Assembly (NCBI GenBank): GCA_023053575.1
Contig: JAKZAP010000001.1
Location: forward strand, 31,576,533-31,640,532
Direction of reading: 5' to 3'
DNA from: Branchinecta lynchi
Lineage: Eukaryota; Arthropoda; Branchiopoda; Anostraca; Branchinectidae
DNA: 64,000 nt
In this document: positions 1-11,426 of the stretch, piece after piece
How the letters are laid out: the number at the start of each line of letters is the position of its first letter
Numbering within the stretch: the first letter of the stretch is position 1
Program-made: the position numbers and the translations under genes
The notes under the pieces: model-generated
Told to the model about the DNA's origin: nothing
The model's input: only the letters and a program-made list of their open reading frames with translations
The model's database searches: none

Positions 1-727
1 TACAGAAGGTTGTCTAGTGTTCCGTTAAAGACGAAAGGTGTATTTTTCTATTATGTTCAAAAGAAATGCTATATTATATTAAAAAAAATGCATTTTCCGT
101 CACAAAGCGGTGGACAGTTTGGAAACTTGCCATTCATTTTCAGTTTTTTTAAGCCATTAAAAAGATATTTACAGTTACGCTTACCTCCTCGACACCTAAT
201 AGTGCAAATAGTGCTAAAAGCTAATATTATGGCACGAGGCTGCCAAAATTTGAACTTGTTTTCATGGCCTGTCATTTTGCTTGTGTTTTTTGTCGCTTTT
301 GTATTTTCTGTTTAGGCAATTGAAACTACCTAAAAAAAAATACAGGCAAAATGTAAAAGTTTTGGGGTGCGCATGGTCATCTTCTGGTTACGCGAAGGAA
401 GAAAATACGAATTCAATGTAAAATAAAAATTTGGCTGGTTAAGCCAGAAATTAAACAGCTATACCGATAAAATTTCTTTTCTTGGATATTCTGATGAAAA
501 GTGCAAACAATAAAATGTTCGTGATTGCCCAGTCGTCTCCGATTAGAGGCTGGTGGCTTATCATCTTCACTGGTTTTATCACAAGAAAGTTATTGAAACT
601 GAACGGAAATTCTTAACTTTCTCCCTAAGGGCCCAAATCTGAGAGCAATAGCTTATTTCGCTTAATGAGGTGCCTATACTTCAAACCGTAAGTCTTCTGA
701 TCTTAGAAAGTAAAGTGCGAATGAGAT
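1..727. other. AT-rich stretch, nothing recognised
   Basis: No reading frame with recognisable protein similarity and no terminal repeats were seen. The two overlapping open frames near 10-315 are low-complexity chance frames. Confidence 0.5.
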
Positions 728-869
728 CCTACCCCTCTGTATTTCTTGTTCAGTAGTAGTGACCTTAAGTCCCTACAGGTCCCTTTTTGGTCTTCAGAGG
801 TCCCTTTTTCGGTTTGAAAAAGTCCTCAAGTCCCTATTTCCAAGCCCCTAAACTTGTGACAGCCCTGAT
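728..869 (-). repeat. Solo hAT-like element end
   Basis: Read on the minus strand from 869 the sequence starts CAGGGCTGTCACAAGTTT, a hAT-style terminus, followed by degenerate repeats of AGGGAC(C/T)T. No matching opposite end or 8-bp duplication was found, so this is probably a truncated end. The class call rests on the terminus alone. Confidence 0.3.
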
Positions 870-899
870 GTTATCCTATTAAGGAAAGTGAGACAGGGA

Positions 900-1127
900 A
901 ACTTAAGTCTGTAGGCCATATAGATAAGTCGAATAGATTTCAGAAGCACAAGGATAATTTTCATGGCGACTGCGTGCCGCATTTTGTCAGCAGCCGTTGA
1001 CCTTTGTGGATGGTATCACCCCTCCACATTCTCCATATGCAGCTGGGTGGATACCGTCAAAGCGAGCTGCACTGGTGACAGAACGATGAATTGTTACGGA
1101 GATAGTTGCCAATCAATCAATCAATGA
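900..1127 (+). repeat. Probable non-LTR retrotransposon 3' end with (TCAA)n tail
   Basis: A GC-richer block ends in a short tandem tail (CAATCAATCAATCAATGA, about 1108-1126), as CR1/L2/RTE-type elements do. No coding part is left. Weak call. Confidence 0.35.
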
Positions 1128-1293
1128 ATACCCATCGGCTTCTCCGTTCTCAGGCACTGTACTACTGCATCAAACTTCCTCAAATTGAAAATAGAGCGCG
1201 CATACATATCAGACGAACAGAGCGAGCAATGAAAAATATGCAAAACGGCCACACACCAAAAAGCGTAGGCCTAAGCTGTCGCTTGTCACTTAA

Positions 1294-1588
1294 AGCGTGT
1301 TCTACCCTTCAAACAATAGTAACTATCTAGTTACTATTTCCGTTCCAACCTCACCAAAAGTTACTATGCTGTACGTTCCAACCTTATCGTGATAATAGCT
1401 AATAGTAACTATTTGCTCACCATGCTCGGGAGCGTAGTAACTACGGATTTCTGTAACGTGATTGGCTGGATTACCCCGTGGAGTGATATTTTACTGAAAA
1501 TAAAAAATGTGTTCCAGCCTTGTCGGCAAGAAGCCGAAATTTGTGACGGCATGCGTAGTATCTACGGTAAGTAGGGTGGAACACGCTC
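1294..1588. mobile_element. Harbinger-like MITE, family M copy 1
   Basis: The terminal inverted repeats are AGCGTGTTCTACCCTT on the left and AAGTAGGGTGGAACACGCTC on the right. Internal motifs shared with the other copies are TAGTAACTAT, a GGGAGCGTAGTAA core and a TTTGTGACG.CATGCGTAGTA right arm. TAA precedes the left end. About 295 bp with no coding capacity. Related copies lie at 15033, 26543, 53107 and 62302; the copy at 53107 shows a clean TAA duplication, pointing to PIF/Harbinger. Confidence 0.75.
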
Positions 1589-1751
1589 TTTATCGAGTTT
1601 AGACATGTAACACCCTGCTGTATCGCGGAAAGATGGACATTGCCCCGATCCTTTAACGATCTCCATATGTTCTGATTTCTCTAGAAAAAAACTGTCAACA
1701 TTTTCTCTAGTTTTCTCTAGAAAACGATCTCCTATGTTCTGATTTCTCTAG

Positions 1752-1922
1752 AAAAAAACCTGTCAACGTCTGCTGGGAACTTCACGTTGGACCTGCTAAT
1801 GGCGCTGGAATTATCTCAGCTCGAATCCCTCCGCAGCAGCAAGTCTGAAACTGAAGCTGCTGGTCCAAGCACAAGCAGTGCCGTAACGACAAACATATTT
1901 CCTGATACGGAATCGGCTGAAG
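1752..1922 (+). CDS. UIM-containing protein, internal exon
   Basis: Open exon between a TTTCTCTAG acceptor and a GAAG|GTGAGT donor. It starts with two bases completing a codon and ends in phase 1, matching the exon at 7460. The peptide includes LDLLMALELSQLES, which fits the ubiquitin-interacting motif pattern (hydrophobic-x-x-A-x-x-x-S-x-x-E), then a Ser/Thr/Glu-rich linker. Upstream exons lie outside the window. I infer a cytosolic or nuclear ubiquitin-binding protein but cannot name the family. The acceptor lies in a local duplication, so the exact 5' boundary is the weakest point. Confidence 0.6.
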
Positions 1923-2141
1923 GTGAGTTTCTAAATTTTTGTATCGTTTGACGTCGAGTTTGCTCTCTGCTACTCCTCTTGTTGTTCTAAGAAAAAGAAC
2001 AAAAAAAACAGAAGATTTGCTTGTCTTAATTTGCCTATTTTAACCTGTCGACTTATCTACTCGCGCTCGTCGTCGTGACTCATTATTGTCGATTGACAAG
2101 TCGGACAAGTCTTTTCTGGCCAGTAGCTCAGCACTAGAGTT

Positions 2142-2440
2142 GTATATTCAAACAATTTTTACAACGGACACGTCAGCTACGATTCTTCATCATCGATGTT
2201 TCGGCCCTTCTTGGCAATGGTCCTCGTCAGGCTGTCAATCTTCTGGGTCAACGTCGGGGAAGGAAACACTGGATTACAGGTTTGTTTCCTTCCCCGAGAT
2301 TGACAGCTTGACGAGGACCCTTGCCAAAAAGGGCCGAAATATCGCTGATGAAGAATCATAGCTGACGTATCCATTGTAAACATTGTTTGAATATATGTTT
2401 CAAAGTCAGCTTGGGCTCGAACGATATTTGTCTAGAGGCA
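2142..2440. mobile_element. Hairpin (foldback) element, family F copy 1
   Basis: The arms 2142-2265 and 2283-2398 are inverted copies. The left arm runs ATTCAAACAATTTTTACAAC, GGACACGTCAGCTACGATTC and on to GGCCCTTCTTGGCAATGGTC; the right arm is the complement. A short spacer around GGATTACAGG forms the loop. The 3' tail TTTCAAAGTCAGCTTGGGCT is shared with copies at 3477, 12080, 45700 and 54590. No protein is encoded; the open frames across it are hairpin artefacts. Confidence 0.75.
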
Positions 2441-2557
2441 TATTCTCGCCGTTACCCGAGGACTCCTCGAAGGGAAGGAGTCCTCTGGACAGTAAAATGC
2501 GGGGACTCCTCAAGTGGAATCCTCGGGGAAGGGCGAGAATAAGTCTTAGGGAGTAGC

Positions 2558-3330
2558 GTCAAGACCTATGCTTTCCTTGCTTTGCAAAAGGGCCAGAGCA
2601 AAATAACATTAAGGAGTAACGTGAAGACCGATGTTTTCCCTGCTTCGCTAACGGGGAATGCTCGTAGCGCCGTCTGCAATACGCTTGTGGTACTTAAACC
2701 GAGAAAACTTGCGGGTTTAGAAATTCTAGTAAAGCTAAGATGGGGTCTGCACACATTAAGGAGACGGGACGTCTTTTTTTGCTGTGTTCACAATATGAAG
2801 TTATCGGAACCAGCGCTGGTGCACGACTGAATGAGTTTCAGTAGGGATGGTCTCTATAGCTAGTGGTCCTAGTGGCCACTGCTGTTCGAATGTGTGCCAC
2901 TTTTTTCAAGTCTTGGCGTTACTGCCTAGTGTTATTTTGCTCTGGTCAAGACCTATGCTTTCCTTGCTTCGCGAACGGGCCATTCTCATAGCGCCACACA
3001 CTCTGCTTGGGGCATTTAAAGCGAAACAAACTTGCTAAGATGTGGTTTGCACGTATCGAGGAAGTAGGGGAGGTTGCATCTTTTTTTTGCTCGGTTCAGA
3101 AAAGTAATTGAACAGCGCTGGTGCACGACCGATTGAGTTTTACTGGAGACGTTCACTGTCACTAGTGGTGCTAGTGTCGCTGCTATTCGTGTGTGTGTCA
3201 CTTTCTTCAAATCTTGGCGCTACTCCCTTGTGTTATTATGCTCTGGTCGTTAGCTACATGCCGATCGCTCGCCCCGGCTTCGTTTTTGAATATGTTGTAT
3301 TCGCGGCTTAATGTTTTGTGCTCGTTCTCT
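2558..3330. repeat. Diverged tandem duplication, period about 386 bp
   Basis: GTCAAGACCTATGCTTTCCT occurs at 2558 and 2945, and the following sequence stays alignable: CAGCGCTGGTGCACGAC at about 2811 and 3113, and TTCAAGTCTTGGCG near 2907 against TTCAAATCTTGGCG near 3208. A smaller internal duplication of about 74 bp starts near 2620. No function is evident. Confidence 0.65.
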
Positions 3331-3362
3331 TTATGAAACGACGCCAACGTCTGTCTTATCTA

Positions 3363-3462
3363 CAGACGCCACCTTGCCTACACACTGTAATTTTCCACCT
3401 TTGGACACGACACATTCCGACTTTCGCAAAAAGGGGAAGAAACGAAAGTCGACTAGGTGTCC
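3363..3462 (+). pseudogene. Copied fragment of the downstream UIM-gene exon
   Basis: About 100 bp matching 7786-7885 of the terminal coding exon at more than 90 percent by eye, including CTGTAATTTTCCACCTTTGG and AAGGGGAAGAAACGAAAGTC. The copy has no splice sites and meets stops soon after (CTAGGTGTCC), so it is a partial exon duplication inside the gene's own intron. Confidence 0.75.
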
Positions 3463-3476
3463 TTTATATATGATAT

Positions 3477-3522
3477 AGAATATATGTTTCAAAGTCAGCT
3501 TGGGCTCAAGGAATATTTAATG
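3477..3522 (+). repeat. Family F tail fragment
   Basis: GAATATATGTTTCAAAGTCA followed by GCTTGGGCTCAAGGAATATT matches the sequence just outside the hairpin of family F copies. It lies directly after the exon-fragment copy. Confidence 0.6.
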
Positions 3523-3639
3523 TTGTGTTGGTGGCTAAGCGTTTTGTGCTCATCGTCTTATTAAACAAGAGTTACGAGCTCATATAGCACTTGTTACGAG
3601 TAGGTGGTACAAAAAAAGTAGAAGAGAATTCACAATTCA

Positions 3640-6600
3640 GCCCGCCATCCAAAAATGCGGTTCGAAACCTAGAATTAGGATATCTAGTTTCCCTCAAGTC
3701 AGAAAATTTCCGACATCACCTCCAATCCATCGCCAACCTTCCAAGTTTCAACACAAGAATTCCACTCGCTATGTGCGAGACGTGCCCAAGATTTCCGGTA
3801 CCCCCTTCCAACTCCCCATATACCGCTGCGGAATCTCGTCCGGACTCCCAACAGGATCATGTGAGGCATTTTCTACTGCCACCAATCTTTCATTCGAATC
3901 TGAGAATTTTTGGGGAACTTCCGGTACCCCCCCCCCCCCCCACCGTGGTCGGGTCGGTTCGATCATTACAATATGTCCTCTAAGGCATATGATTTCTGTA
4001 CCGTCCAAGTTTCATTCAAATCCCTCCAATTGTTTGACCCTTATATGTGCCACACAATTTTCGGGACTCCCCTTTCAACTCCGCCCACCGTGGCTGAATA
4101 CGACTCGAAAACATAAATGTCGCATCTCTGATTTATCCTCTTCCCGTCCTTCAAGTTTGACTGGAATCGAAACAGAGCCTATCTGCAAATATCCCTCCAC
4201 TCTAAGCGTTTCCCAAAATTTCTGGTTCACCCCTCAGGCACCCGCCGGATCCGATCTGGATTTGAACTGGGTCATCTGAGACTTGGTGTCTTTCCAAATG
4301 TCAAGTTTCATAAGGATCCGATCACCCGTTGGAAAGTTATAAATACCTCAAGATTCCGGATTCCTCCTACCTCCATTCCCCCGGATCTGACATGGGACGG
4401 TCGGATCGAGGAACGACTATTCTCAAGTCAATATATTCGGGTCCCTGACATGCCTACCAATTTTCATCGTCCTAACACATTAGGAAATCTGGACCCCCCC
4501 CCCCCCCAAACTCCCCCACAGTGACCGAATCCCGTCCTGTTATGTGAAAGACGTTTCTAGAACTTGTGCTTGTTCTTCCCACCAAGTTTCATCTAGACCC
4601 TTGTTAGGATGTTGAACCTGGAGGAAGTTTCCAACCCCTGTTCTTACACCTTGTTGAGAGGATGGACGAGTGGAGGCGAGGTTTAATGAAGATAAGGCTC
4701 CTGGGGTGTGGGCTGAAGACATTCTGACACCGTAGCCCCAGGACCAGTCAGGAAACCGGACAAAAGAGACAAGGGAAAGTCTCAGGGAATTCTATAGCTC
4801 AGCCGCAGTCAATCCAGAAATCCCTAATCAAGCTGGTTCACACATCCTAGCGAAGCTGGAATTCACATATCCAGTCAAGCCCGAGGCCTACTAGCCGAGA
4901 TGGACCATAACGTCTATAGTTAATTTATGTCATGTAAATCGTGTACAAGAACATATAATATAGCACTAAAGGGGTCCCTAACTAAATATATAAACTGGTC
5001 CTTACCATAAATTATAATATAGCGTAACTGAGGTCTTGCTCCGACCAAGGATGAAAGAGAACTCTTCTTGGCTGCGGATTTATTCCGCAGCCAAAATACT
5101 TAGAATGAAATGGACCAAAGCCTGACCTCGGATTAGCGAGCAGCTAACTGGAGCTAGTGGATAAAGACCTAGTGACCTGTTGTCACGATGCCGGGAAATT
5201 GATGATGGTGATGAAAACCGAAGAGATATATAAAAAAGTAGGCGATAGAGGGAGGGAATAACTAGGAGGACTATTGCAGAGCAAAGTGCTATGGGATGTC
5301 TCCATAACACCCTCCACTCCAAGCATTTCCAAAGATTTCCGGTTCCCCCCTCCAACTCCTCCCATTGTCATCGGATCCAGTCCGGATTTAAAATGGGGCA
5401 TCTGCGGCACCAGGTCTTTCTAAATATCAAGTTTCATTTAAATCTGATAACCCGTTCAATAGACGAGCTTGCCACTAGATTCTGGATTCCCCCTCCCTAC
5501 ACTCCCCCACGATTGTCGGATCGGGGAAAAGATATTCTCAAGTCAGTCTGTTCGGGCACCTTACAAGCCTGCCAAGTTTCATCGTCCTAGCACATTAGGA
5601 AGTACCGAACTCGTGAAGTCACTAGAAACTCGGACCCCCCCCCCCCCCCTCCTAACTTCCCACAGTGACCGGATCCGTTCCGGTTCTGTCATTCACGTAT
5701 GCGGACTTGTGCTTGTTCTTCCTACCAAGTTTCATCTCGAACCCTCCACTTTAAGCGTTTCCCTGATTTCCGGCTCCCCCCTCCGACTCCCCCCAATATC
5801 ACCGGATCCTGTCTGGATTTAAAATGGGGCGTCTGAGACATGAGGTATTTCTACATACCATGTTTCATCTGAGGCACCAGGTCTTTCTGAATATCAAGTT
5901 TCATTTAAATCCGATAACCCGTTCAATAGATGAGCTTGCCACTAGATTCTAGATTCCCCATCCCTACACTCCCCCCAGACGGTCGGATCGGGGAAACGAA
6001 TATTCATCAAGTCAAGCTGTTCGGGTCCCTTACGCGCCTGCCAAGTTTCATCGTCCTAGCACACCAGGAAGTACCGAACTCGCGGGATCACTAGAAATTC
6101 GCCCCCCCCTCCCAACTCCCCCACGGTGAAAGGATCCGGTCTGGTTATGTCAATCACGTATCTAGGGATTGTGCTTGTTCTTTCCGCCAAGTTTCATCCC
6201 GATCTCTGCACTCTGAAGCGTTTCGCAAAATTTCCGGTTCCCCCCTCCAGCTCCCTCCAATATCACCGGATCCGGTCCGGGTTTAAACTGGGATGTCTGA
6301 GACACGAAATCTTTCTATATGTCAAGTTTCCTTGAGATCCGATCACCCGTTCGTAAGTAAAAAATACCTCATTTTTCCGGAATTCCCCCTCCCCTTCTCA
6401 GGTGGTCGGATCGGGGAAACGACTATTCTCAAGTCAACCTGTTCGGGTCCCTTACGCGCCTGCCAATTTTCATCGCCTAGCACATCAGGAAGCACCGAAC
6501 TCGCGGGGTCACTAGAAACTCGTCCCCCCCCCCCCCCCCAACACCCCCAAAGTGAGCAGATTCGTTCAGTTATGTCAGTCATGTGAATAGGATTTGTGCT

Positions 6601-7057
6601 TGTTCTTTCCACCAACTTTGATCCCGATCTATCCACTTCAAGCGTTTTCCAAGATTTCCGGTTTCCCCCTCCAACTCCCCCCAATGTAACCGGATCCGGT
6701 CTGGATTTAAGATGGGACGTCTGAGACACGAGGTCCTTTCATATACCAAGTTTCATTAAGATCGTATTACCTGTTCCTCAGTTCAAAATACCTCATTTTT
6801 CCCATTTTTTTCGGATTCCCGCTCCCTCCACTCCCCCCCCCCCCAGATGGTCGGATTGGGGCAGCGACTATTTATAATTTAATTTGGTCCTGTCCCTGAT
6901 ATACCTGCCAAGTTTCATCGTCCTAGCTTATCTGGAAGTGCCCGAACTAGCGAAACCGGGACAGACAGACCGACTGACGGACAGACATTGCGATCGCTAT
7001 ATGGCACTTAGCCGAAGGTCAAGTGCCATAAAAACTGGAACCGGAAAAAACTTTTGC
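3640..7057 (+). repeat. Family A Helitron/DINE-like element with internal tandem array
   Basis: Degenerate units of roughly 400 bp repeat the landmarks CAAGTTTCATC, TTCCGG.TCCCCCCTCCAACT, CGGATCCGGTCTGGATTTAA and GGTCGGATCGGGGAAACGA. Long C runs (3924-3941, 4493-4507, 5635-5649, 6522-6539, 6833-6845) sit at the same place in successive units. The right end holds GACAGACAGACCGACTGACG, then CGATCGCTATATGGCACTT and a hairpin at 7001-7030. Other copies: 12173, 43745 and 51370. No transposase is present; the Helitron link is inferred from the hairpin-plus-minisatellite layout. Confidence 0.6.
4620..5285. other. Unidentified insertion inside the family A array
   Basis: The tandem units stop near 4620 and resume at 5290. 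The intervening sequence resembles no other unit except its last 35 bp, which look like 7128-7180. It holds a near-perfect palindrome at 5067-5093 (TTGGCTGCGGA and its complement). Possibly an old retrotransposon remnant; not identified. Confidence 0.35.
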
Positions 7058-7459
7058 AATCGCTCTTAGCCAACTAAGGGACATAAGCCTAACAAGGTGG
7101 AAGAGGAAGTAACGAACTCCCATAGGAAGAAGTATTGCGGAGCGAACTGGTCTGGAATGTCTCTGTAACGCCACCACTCTCGTTGGGATTGACTGAAGCT
7201 ATGAGCGGTTCGGGGAAATCTGTTCGTCGGGGTCCTACTGGAAAGGGAGGATATTACATCATAAACCGGTCTACTTTGTCTGCCTGGGACCTCTTTAACT
7301 CCCCGACGGCTTCGGATCAATAGTGAGAATAATTGAAAGATTGGAAACCATGAATGAGATGATTTGGTAGGTGTGTGCGGGTCAAGGTGTCAAAACTGTT
7401 TTTGGGGTATCAGAAATTATTCTACCTTACTGACTCGTCGTCTTTTTGTTTATTTTCAG

Positions 7460-8139
7460 ACATTGAAGACGCGCAGTTGCGTCTTGCCATCGAGTTATCT
7501 GTTGAAGACTTTGCAAAAAATATGAAGAAAAGCTGTTCGGAATCTACCCTAAAACTGGAAGACGTGGAAGAAAAGACCGAACAGCGGGGCAGTAAAAATT
7601 TGACCGAGCCCGAAGTTTTCTACGAATGCTCAGAAGTTCAACCCAGTTCTAGTCAATTCTGTGATACGCCGAGCATCTTCGTTAACGGACCCTCAACATC
7701 AAAAGTCTCCGAAGTCGAGCACGAAACAGGCATCCCCAGATCACCCACGTTGGTCATAAGTGGTGTCACGATTAATCGATCAACAGACGCCATCTTGCCT
7801 GCACACTGTAATTTTCCACCTTTGGACACGATACATTCCGACTTTTGCAAAAAGGGGAAGAAACGAAAGTCGACTAAGCATTTACTATCGGTGCCGAATT
7901 TGACGTTGGTCAACTCGCTTTCCCCCTTGCCTTCGCCTAAAGCTCTCCCAAGCTCGGCGTGCGAATTGAGGCGGGACAGAGAGGCCTTTCCTTTTCCGAA
8001 TGTCCTGGAAGGTGATCTGAGTTCTGTCCTTCTGGTACAAGAGCGCAACGTTCGTGATGGTTTTCACGAATCCCTTTTCTTGCCTCACACCTCAAGGCCT
8101 CACAGTCCAAGAGCTAAAGCTTCAAAAAAGCACAAGTAG
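7460..8139 (+). CDS. UIM-containing protein, terminal exon
   Basis: Follows a strong acceptor (TTGTTTATTTTCAG) and reads through 226 codons to TAG at 8137. The joining phase with 1752-1922 is consistent. The first residues, EDAQLRLAIELSVED, are a textbook ubiquitin-interacting motif, giving the protein tandem UIMs. The rest is low-complexity, rich in Ser, Pro and Glu, with basic nuclear-localisation-like patches (KKGKKRKSTK; RAKASKKHK at the C-terminus). No catalytic domain lies in this part; the defining domain would be upstream, off the window. Part of this exon (7786-7885) was copied into the preceding intron. Confidence 0.75.
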
Positions 8140-10117
8140 CACCACGGACATACAAAATATCGATTGCGACAGAGTGAGTCATAAGTTACGGTTGAAACTA
8201 AGCGTATCCAATTTTTGTCGAAGGCTGTGTATTTTCCATTTAAAGTTGTGCTTATACAGTTGATGGTCTTGTCTGTGATTTTTCGCCGCGAATTGGGAGC
8301 TGCTGACGTCTGGGTATCACTGTCTTACTGAATCTTTTTTGCAGTTGTATCTTATTCGGAACTTCGCGCACCTAATTAATGTTTTGCTTAACGTGTTTTC
8401 CCTGGGTCCAGAGGCATTGCTTCCATTATACCCTTTCCGAAACAGAGTAGTGACCCACCAGAAGAAAGTAGGTTTGCTTTAGATTCCAGTAAAAAAGGGT
8501 ATCGTTCATATCAAAAGACGAGATTAGTAAAGAAGCATCACTGCAGGAAAGAACAACCTTTTTTCTTATATACAGAGATATTGGTACGGAACAAGATTCT
8601 TCTCAAACTTTACGCAGCAGGCAATAAATTATAAAATCAGCTTCTATCTTGCTAGCATACATACATTTTGAAACAAAGTCAGATTGCTCTTAAACTGTCC
8701 GCCAGAGTCGCATTTTAGCTTATTTTCTTCTTGATATCAAATAAAAAAATAATCAAAAATAGAAAATAGTAAAGTACCTCAGAGGTAAGAGGGAAGTTGA
8801 TGTATCTTGAGTCGTCACTGCGTGAGGAAATACGGATCGGAAATGCGCTCTGCAATTTCGAGCAGTTTGAAACGGTGAGATCAAATGAGATCGAATCAGC
8901 TGCCGAAACAGACTCCGTGTATTGAAGATTAACTGGCAGTCAGGATTTCTTTATTTGAATTTAGCGTCTTGATAACAACGACTTGCTTTGACCGTGAGCG
9001 TGCTGTTAAATTGGCAATCATCAAGCGCCTAGTTTCGACAAAGATATACCTTTGTCGTCACTGCTTGAGGAAATACCGGTCGGAAATGTGAGACATGCGC
9101 CCTGTAGTTTCAAACCGTGAGGGATCTTCACTGTAAACTGCATCACGCGGTCTTAATGGGGCAACCACTAGCAGCTAACTTCTCACGAATGTGTATATAC
9201 TATGTCTTTACGTTTTTTATGTCGGTTTTTATTTCATTTTTTTCCTCCATTATCTACTTTGTAATATGCGGTTCTACGCTAGAACTTGCATCACCTCCCT
9301 GGACGTTCCGCCGATCTGTAAGAACCGGGACAATGGAGTCAGACTTGTAGATTATTTACTTGTTCGGTTATTAATGTGGACTTTACCAGACACTTGGTGT
9401 GATTATCTTGTACCTTATTTTTTTTTCTTCCGTACCTTTTTTTTGTCTATCTGAGAATCTTCGAAGTATCGTGTAGTGTATCTCACTTTTTCTATGTCAG
9501 TGCGTATAGTTGTGCATGTCCCACGCGTCCAAATTGCTTGTCCGTCCCAAAGCGGATAATCTTTGGCTTTATGAATACATCGATGTGTTTCAGCGAATCT
9601 GGTCCTCGTCTCACTGAGTTGTCTTTGTTAGTGCTATTTTCAAATGTGTAATTTCTTTCTGTTTCTTTCCTTATTTATACTCCATGCATTTTTTCCTGTC
9701 ATGGCAGCAAATACACATTACACTACATTCCGTATAATTAAGTACTTCATGTGAAGTCCGTTCAGTTTTCACCCAGTAAGACTAAATTAGTTTTCCCTTT
9801 GTCCAAAGCCTGCTTGGAAACCCACTTATAACGGGGGAAGAAAATCACCGAAACAACTTGCGAACTTACCACTTTCATGAATAACAATCGACAAGTTTTA
9901 TTGCAAAAAGACAACTGACCATAGCAATAACACAAATGAAAACAAACAAAGATTAAGAAAACAAATTAAAATAACATATCAGTACAGAGACGTACAGTAT
10001 AATTTATAATAGGTGAAGGTTTTAGTAAGGCATCTTAAAATTAAGGAAAGCTACAAAACAACTTCATTAACATATTTCTTAATGATCAGCGCCATGAATA
10101 TGCCATACTCTGCACAG
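8140..10117 (+). other. 3' UTR and intergenic region between convergent genes
   Basis: Begins with the UIM gene's 3' UTR; AATAAA at 8623-8628 is a possible polyadenylation signal. TTTGTCGTCACTG.TTGAGGAAATAC occurs twice (about 8810 and 9050), a local duplication of roughly 240 bp. The rest is AT-rich, with T-rich blocks around 9200-9450 that could be a retrotransposon 3' end. No exon recognised. Confidence 0.5.
8623..8628 (+). promoter_or_regulatory. Candidate poly(A) signal of the UIM-protein gene
   Basis: AATAAA about 485 bp after the stop codon at 8139. This is the first canonical hexamer I noticed downstream of the stop. Position is plausible; no transcript support. Confidence 0.35.
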
Positions 10118-10120
10118 TAA

Positions 10121-10751
10121 TGCGGCTTTCACACTGAGAACGCAAGAAGCTTGCGTTGCGTTTGCGTAGAGTCAGCGTTGCGTCTGTCTTGCGTCGGACC
10201 TTTCACACCGTGAAGGCTTGTGCATTGCGCTTTCAGAAAATGACTAGTTCTGATGAAGACTTAAAATGATGCCTGGACTAAACATGGAGCCTATAGGCAA
10301 ATTCAGACAGTTTGTAGAATGTTTATAGGTAATTTTTTACTATTACTATTTGCTACTTGACGGGGACAAGGTCCAATTAAATGTAGTGTGATACAAAGTA
10401 GGGTCAAATTACCAGTCATGCTCTTGCTAAACTCCTTGTTGATGATTTAACAAATTGATAACCATGTATTATTAATGAAAGTCTTGTTGTGATAGTCAGG
10501 GACCTTTTTATCACATAGGTCTCTTTTGAACTAGTTTTACCAGTTTTTTCTTCAAAAACTTCCATTTCAATGAAAAACAAATTGAAAAATCTGATGCGTA
10601 CGCGTCGGACGCAACGTAAAAATAGAGCTCAGTTCTATTCTTGCGTTGCGTCAAAATTTTAAGCGCGAGCTCCGCGTTGCGTCGTCGCAAGCGCAACGCA
10701 AGGCTTGCGTAGCCCAGTGTGAAAGGCAAACGCGTCAATGTGAAAGCAGCT
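10121..10751. mobile_element. Harbinger-like MITE, 631 bp
   Basis: The ends are TGCGGCTTTCACACTG and CAATGTGAAAGCAGCT, imperfect inverted repeats, flanked by TAA on both sides (10118-10120 and 10752-10754). The inner parts are also inverted and rich in GCGTTGCG/CGCAACGC. TAA duplications fit PIF/Harbinger. No transposase; open frames near 10511-10873 are incidental. Confidence 0.75.
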
Positions 10752-11033
10752 TAATGTGCACAGCAGCTGCTGAGTATTCGCTATGTGATTACGTCCTATC
10801 GCCTCAAGGAGATAACCTGCGCAAGCGCCTTCGGGAACTCGGCTCTCCCAGCTTCCTACCGAAAAAAATGTAGGCGACTAAAGGCATATTCACGGTACTT
10901 GCCGTTCTATCGGAACAGGTGGAAGAGTATAAGTACACAGAAGGAACGAGAAATGTCAGTTCTTCCGGGATCACTGTTAGGAAAGCAGACACGGGGCTTC
11001 TAGCTACGAGAAACTTGATTAACCTTAGTCTCT

Positions 11034-11039
11034 TTTAAT
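11034..11039 (-). promoter_or_regulatory. Candidate poly(A) signal of TERT
   Basis: TTTAAT on the plus strand reads ATTAAA on the minus strand, about 150 bp after the TERT stop codon. It is the best hexamer in the 10755-11187 interval, which otherwise shows nothing recognisable. Confidence 0.35.
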
Positions 11040-11187
11040 ACTTAAATACTTTTCTAAAGTGTATCCGAAAGTGATTCATGCCAAGAAATGGCCATGCGAA
11101 GAAAATCGCATACGATAATATTTGTATCACAGCTACAGGTGTCGCAACTAGTCGACTTATTCACTGCGAAGCAGCAACTGCCAACCC

Positions 11188-11426
11188 TCATCGGATTAAC
11201 AGCTCCTTCATCTCAGATCCCACGTTTGAGTAAACCACTTTCCTCAAAGCGGACCTTTGGTGACGTGTCAACTTCTTACCACGTGAACTGACCAGCAAGG
11301 GCAGAAACCGGACCCGACGTCCGTAGACGGCCGGGTACTTCTTTACTAACATGAAGAAAACCAGCAGCAGAAGATACAGGGCTGAGTTGCTTCCCAGTGG
11401 CGCCTTCCCTCGTGATCGGACAAAAC
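11188..11426 (-). CDS. TERT: TERT exon 7 (C-terminus)
   Basis: After the acceptor TTTTTGTATCTAG the exon reads 79 codons to TGA at 11190-11188. It ends the C-terminal extension (thumb): VRFLPLL aligns with the TYVPLL stretch of vertebrate TERT, followed by a basic tail and GSEMKELLIR, which parallels the LPSDFKTILD-type terminus. It starts by completing a phase-1 codon from exon 6. Confidence 0.9.

Larger units (their letters stand above)
1923..7459 (+). other. Intron of the UIM-protein gene
   Basis: A 5.5-kb intron filled with repeats: hairpin element F (2142), a diverged tandem duplication (2558-3330), a copied fragment of the downstream exon (3363), a tail of element F (3477) and a long family A tandem region (3640-7057). 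The last 400 bp (7058-7459) hold a block that resembles 5260-5295 and a chance frame of about 40 codons at 7201-7323. No further exon seen. Confidence 0.6.

Noticed and set aside
2086..2383. Open frames on both strands across family F copy 1
   Set aside because: They mirror each other because the DNA is a hairpin.
3910..4116. Pro-rich frames across the C-run repeats
   Set aside because: Created by homopolymer C tracts in a tandem repeat.
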